Source: Tannerella sp. (GTDB taxonomy: Bacteria > Bacteroidota > Bacteroidia > Bacteroidales > Tannerellaceae). From it: a stretch of DNA of 11,054 bases. Within the stretch, counting starts at the first letter, position 1. Every line of letters begins with the position of its first letter. The stretch lies in assembly GCA_031282485.1 (NCBI GenBank), contig JAITDQ010000136.1, forward strand, positions 1-11,054. The letters are read 5' to 3'. The position numbers and the translations under genes were made by a program. This document shows, in pieces, positions 8,867 to 11,054 of the stretch. The notes beneath the pieces are model-generated. The model saw only the letters and a list, made by a program, of their open reading frames with translations. It was not told where the DNA came from and did not search any database.

Positions 8867-9120
8867 AATGACGGGCCGGATTGCTTCACCCTTCGAGTTC
8901 GTAATGACGGAGACACGTTTTTTGTTGTTGCAGACTTGTAATAACCCGCTTCGGGCGGATCAGGCATCATGCTCCGGGCGGATCACACACCATGATCCGA
9001 GGGGATCACACATCATGATCCGAGGGGATCATACATCGTGATCCGAAGGGATCATACATCGTGATCCGGGCGGATCGGACATCATGATCCGCAGGGCGGA
9101 GCAATCCGGACAGCGTCATT
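8867..9120. repeat. MITE-like or REP-like intergenic element with imperfect terminal inverted repeats
   Basis: The left arm (8867-8892) and the reverse complement of the right arm (9093-9120) align with 23 matches, 3 mismatches and one 2-base gap. Both begin AATGACG, share a ten-base CCGGATTGCT block and end CCCT. The arms enclose a six-unit tandem array. AATGACGG recurs at 8903-8910 inside the left part. The left end, read on the minus strand (CGTCATT... GAAGCAATCC), resembles dispersed intergenic palindromes found in many bacterial genomes; that is from memory, not a search. No transposase and no clear target duplication were seen, so mobility is inference. Confidence 0.55.
8949..9086. repeat. 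Six-copy 23-bp tandem repeat of GATCC/GGATC hairpins
   Basis: Units begin at 8949, 8972, 8995, 9018, 9041 and 9064, each exactly 23 bases, with a degenerate seventh start at 9087. The core of each period is GATCC, four variable bases, GGATC, then nine spacer bases close to ACACATCAT. Four cores (8994-9007, 9017-9030, 9040-9053, 9063-9076) are perfect palindromes around the 4-base loop, and an imperfect one lies at 8971-8984. The outer units are more diverged than the middle ones. There are 11 GATC sites between 8949 and 9090. The period is not a multiple of three, which argues against a coding repeat. Confidence 0.92.
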
Positions 9121-9171
9121 GTAAAGCGTTTCGAGATATCCTCGACACGTAATATTAACCTCATAAACAAA

Positions 9172-9621
9172 ATGAATTTTACAAATACAACCATAGGATT
9201 AGCAAGCGACCATGCCGGTTTTGAATTTAAAGAGTTCATCAAAAAACACCTCGAACAAAGAGGGTTAAGTTACATTGATTTCGGCGCCGGTTCGACCGAA
9301 AGGAACGATTATACCGACTACGCCCATCCGTTGGGAAAGGCGATAAAAAACGGGGAGATAGAGCTGGGTATTGCGTTATGCGGTACGGGAAACGGTATGG
9401 CTATGACCCTCAACAAATATGCCCCCGTACGGGCAGGACTTGCCTGGACTGTCGACATCGCCAAACTCGTCAGCGCACACAATAAAGCCAACGTACTTGT
9501 TATCCCGGCCAGATTCGTAACGCAGGACGAAGTGACCCGAATTGTCGATGCATACTTGGACACTCCGTTCGAAGGCGGCCGTCATCTGGAACGCATCAAT
9601 AAAATCACAACGGGAGTTTAG
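9172..9621 (+). CDS. rpiB: Ribose-5-phosphate isomerase B
   Basis: Interconverts ribulose-5-phosphate and ribose-5-phosphate in the non-oxidative pentose phosphate pathway, in the cytoplasm. The 149-residue length is normal for RpiB (LacAB_rpiB family). Visible motifs are ASDHAG (11-16, D13 and H14 at the active site), DYTDYAH (46-52), the catalytic-cysteine block LCGTGNGM with C70, HNKANVL with H103 (the position of the ring-opening His in E. coli RpiB), and GGRH with R137 and H138 for phosphate binding. It pairs functionally with the upstream tkt, from which it is separated by the repeat element. The next gene starts two bases after its stop, so the two share a transcript or are translationally close. 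No Shine-Dalgarno site is visible before the ATG. A related role on allose-6-phosphate is possible in this family but nothing here suggests it. Confidence 0.97.
   Translation: MNFTNTTIGLASDHAGFEFKEFIKKHLEQRGLSYIDFGAGSTERNDYTDYAHPLGKAIKNGEIELGIALCGTGNGMAMTLNKYAPVRAGLAWTVDIAKLVSAHNKANVLVIPARFVTQDEVTRIVDAYLDTPFEGGRHLERINKITTGV
9612..9616 (+). promoter_or_regulatory. Ribosome-binding site of the SIR2-TPR gene, inside rpiB
   Basis: GGGAG lies seven bases before the ATG at 9624, within the last codons of rpiB. It supports the start at 9624 over the in-frame ATG at 9633 and suggests translation from a message that includes rpiB. Confidence 0.45.
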
Positions 9622-9623
9622 AG

Positions 9624-11054
9624 ATGAAACAAATGAAGACAAACTACAAAAAACTGAATCAAAAACAATTGGTGCAATTGTTTGGTGATTATCATCGGTT
9701 AACAACCGACAGCAGTCCTTTTTGTTTTTTGCTGGGCGCCGGCGCATCGGTCAGTTCCGGTATACCTACCGGATGGGATCTGTCGAAACGATGGTATAAG
9801 GAAATCAAAGACGTGCAGGATGAACCGGAAGACTGGATGAAGGAGATTACCGACCGGAATGTAGGCGAATACTATACCCTTCTGTATGAAAAAAGATTTT
9901 GCGCTAAGCCCGAATTGGGTTATGATGAATTTAAAACGTTGATGGAAGGAAAAGAACCGGGACTTGCTTATGCTATTCTCGTCCAGATTCTGACAAAAGA
10001 AGTACATCGTTTTGTGATCACGACCAATTTCGATTACTTGGTTGAAGATGCCATACGAATGTACACTTCTCAAAAACCGTTTATTGCCGGACATGAAACG
10101 CTGGCAGGTTTTATTTCCCTGCGATCCCGGAATCCTACGGTCATTAAAATACACCGCGATTTACTCCTGCATCCGATGAATACCGCGAAGGAAACTGCCG
10201 AACTGAAAGAAGAATGGAAAAAGGCGTTGGCGCCTTTGCTGAAACAGTTTCACCTGTTAGTAATCGGTTATGGTGGAAATGACGGCAGTTTGATGGGGTA
10301 TTTGGAGGAAATGAAAAATGAGAGGTTGCCGTTATATTGGTGTATCCTTCAAGGTAGCGATTTGAATCCGAAAATCGAAAAGTTGCTTACGGAAGACGAT
10401 AAAATCGTCGAAATAGAAAATTTTGACAGTTTAATGTTTGCGTTGCAGAACGAATTGAATTTCGATATATTCAGGGATTTGGATAAACCGAACGTGCATC
10501 CTTTCGTGGAAGCGGCAAAAACGAGAATCGTAAATCTGGATAACGAACGAACGAAATTAGCTTCTCAATGGAAGGAGAACAAAATGACTGCCGAGACGGT
10601 TCCCGATACGGTAAAGAATATATTCAGCGGAGGAGTTTCCAAAATCTTACTCGACGCCAGTCAGGAAAAAGACAACCGTAAAAAGGAAGAAATCTACCAA
10701 AACGGATTGAAAGCTTATCCTGAAAATGCCTATTTGCTGGAAGATTATGCCGAATTTCTTTATGATATAGGCAGAACCAAAGAAGGCGCTGAAAAATATC
10801 AACAGACGGTAACCATCAAACCGGACAAGCAGGAGGCGTATTATAATTGGGGAACCTATTTGGGTAACCTTGCCCAAACGAAAACAGGCGACGAAGCCGA
10901 AGCGCTGTACCGCGAAGCGTTTGAAAAATATCAACAGGCGGTAACCATCAAACCGGATTGCCATGAGGCGTATTATAATTGGGGAATCGATTTGGGAAAA
11001 CTTGCCCAAACGAAAACGGGCGACGAAGCCGATGCGCTGTACCGCGAAGCGTTT
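9624..11054 (+). CDS. SIR2-like domain protein with long TPR repeats (incomplete at the window edge); candidate defence NADase
   Basis: The frame is open from the ATG at 9624 to the last base (477 residues), so the C-terminus is missing. Residues about 30-225 match the SIR2-like family: GAGAS (38-42), TTNFD (133-137, N135), KIHRD (175-179, H177) and GYGGND (215-220). N135 and H177 correspond to the Asn and His needed for NAD+ cleavage in defence sirtuins such as ThsA and DSR2, so NAD depletion is the likely activity. Residues about 226-350 are a linker. A TPR follows at about 356-389, then two 44-residue repeats (390-433 and 434-477), each with EAYYNWG and DEA-ALYREAF. No STAND NTPase domain lies between SIR2 and TPR. 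There is no signal peptide, so it is cytoplasmic. GC is lower than in neighbouring genes, consistent with acquisition. Arg in KIHRD, where Gly is usual, may be a subfamily trait. The defence role is inferred from architecture. Confidence 0.85.
   Translation, partial: MKQMKTNYKKLNQKQLVQLFGDYHRLTTDSSPFCFLLGAGASVSSGIPTGWDLSKRWYKEIKDVQDEPEDWMKEITDRNVGEYYTLLYEKRFCAKPELGYDEFKTLMEGKEPGLAYAILVQILTKEVHRFVITTNFDYLVEDAIRMYTSQKPFIAGHETLAGFISLRSRNPTVIKIHRDLLLHPMNTAKETAELKEEWKKALAPLLKQFHLLVIGYGGNDGSLMGYLEEMKNERLPLYWCILQGSDLNPKIEKLLTEDDKIVEIENFDSLMFALQNELNFDIFRDLDKPNVHPFVEAAKTRIVNLDNERTKLASQWKENKMTAETVPDTVKNIFSGGVSKILLDASQEKDNRKKEEIYQNGLKAYPENAYLLEDYAEFLYDIGRTKEGAEKYQQTVTIKPDKQEAYYNWGTYLGNLAQTKTGDEAEALYREAFEKYQQAVTIKPDCHEAYYNWGIDLGKLAQTKTGDEADALYREAF
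10791..11054 (+). repeat. Two 132-bp direct repeats encoding 44-residue TPR units
   Basis: Unit 1 is 10791-10922 and unit 2 is 10923-11054, in exact register and ending at the last base of the window. By hand comparison they differ at 12 of 132 bases (91% identity). Nine of the changes alter amino acids, giving seven replacements (T/A, K/C, Q/H, T/I, Y/D, N/K, E/D); three are silent. The series probably continues beyond the edge. The unit is ten residues longer than a standard TPR, with the extra part around TKTGDEA. Confidence 0.9.

Larger units (their letters stand above)
8859..9171. other. Intergenic region between tkt and rpiB, filled by a repeat element
   Basis: This 313-bp gap has no credible gene. 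Most of it (8867-9120) is a repeat element with imperfect inverted ends and a tandem hairpin array, beginning 8 bases after the tkt stop. The last 51 bases before rpiB are AT-rich with no clear TAnnTTTG box or Shine-Dalgarno site. A minus-strand reading frame at 9006-9242 crosses the array and is not considered coding. Confidence 0.75.

Noticed and set aside
8949..9086. CRISPR array
   Set aside because: The 23-bp units follow each other directly with no spacers of unique sequence, and there are no cas genes in the window.
9006..9242. Minus-strand 78-codon reading frame
   Set aside because: It runs through the tandem repeat and into rpiB on the wrong strand. The repetitive peptide is a by-product of the 23-bp array, and no family is recognisable.
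9699..10154. Minus-strand 151-codon reading frame, as a possible antisense partner of the SIR2 gene
   Set aside because: It lies wholly opposite the SIR2 domain, whose motifs are clear on the plus strand. Its own sequence matches no family I recognise.
10140..10165. Arg in place of Gly in the SIR2 KIHGD-type motif as loss of function
   Set aside because: The catalytic His is kept, and the surrounding motifs (GAGAS, TTNFD, GYGGND) are intact. The change is more likely a subfamily feature.
10647..11009. Minus-strand 120-codon reading frame with repeated peptide
   Set aside because: It is the complement of the TPR coding repeats of the SIR2-TPR gene. Its internal repetition comes from the 132-bp units.

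Overview
The window looks like a Bacteroidales (Bacteroidota) chromosome. The evidence is the protein families (a membrane-anchored M23 peptidase divergent from alaS, and a transketolase with the SDGG variant followed by rpiB), promoter-like TTTG / TAnnTTTG boxes, and few Shine-Dalgarno sites. GC content is close to half in most of the window and visibly lower in the last gene. The species cannot be fixed from this sequence; no rRNA, tRNA or CRISPR was seen.

Layout. On the minus strand at the left edge is a complete M23 metallopeptidase gene (13-996). A 110-bp divergent intergenic region (997-1106) with overlapping candidate promoters separates it from a plus-strand run: alaS (1107-3737), aroB (3775-4875), a secreted pseudoprotease-TPR protein (5039-6751), tkt (6828-8858), rpiB (9172-9621) and a SIR2-TPR gene (9624 to the edge, incomplete). 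Between tkt and rpiB lies a 313-bp gap. It holds a roughly 254-bp repeat element: imperfect terminal inverted repeats enclosing six 23-bp tandem units that form GATCC/GGATC hairpins.

Function. AlaS charges tRNA-Ala, AroB makes the first ring of the shikimate pathway, and Tkt and RpiB both act in the non-oxidative pentose phosphate pathway, which supplies erythrose-4-phosphate for aromatic synthesis. The M23 protein probably trims peptidoglycan. The secreted TPR protein keeps the outline of a trypsin-like fold without its catalytic residues.

The most unusual part is the right edge. A SIR2-like (predicted NADase) domain with its predicted catalytic Asn and His is joined to long TPR repeats of 44 residues that are 91% identical in DNA. 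It starts two bases after the rpiB stop and has lower GC than its neighbours. By architecture it is a candidate anti-phage or abortive-infection effector, but its 3' end and downstream neighbours are outside the window.
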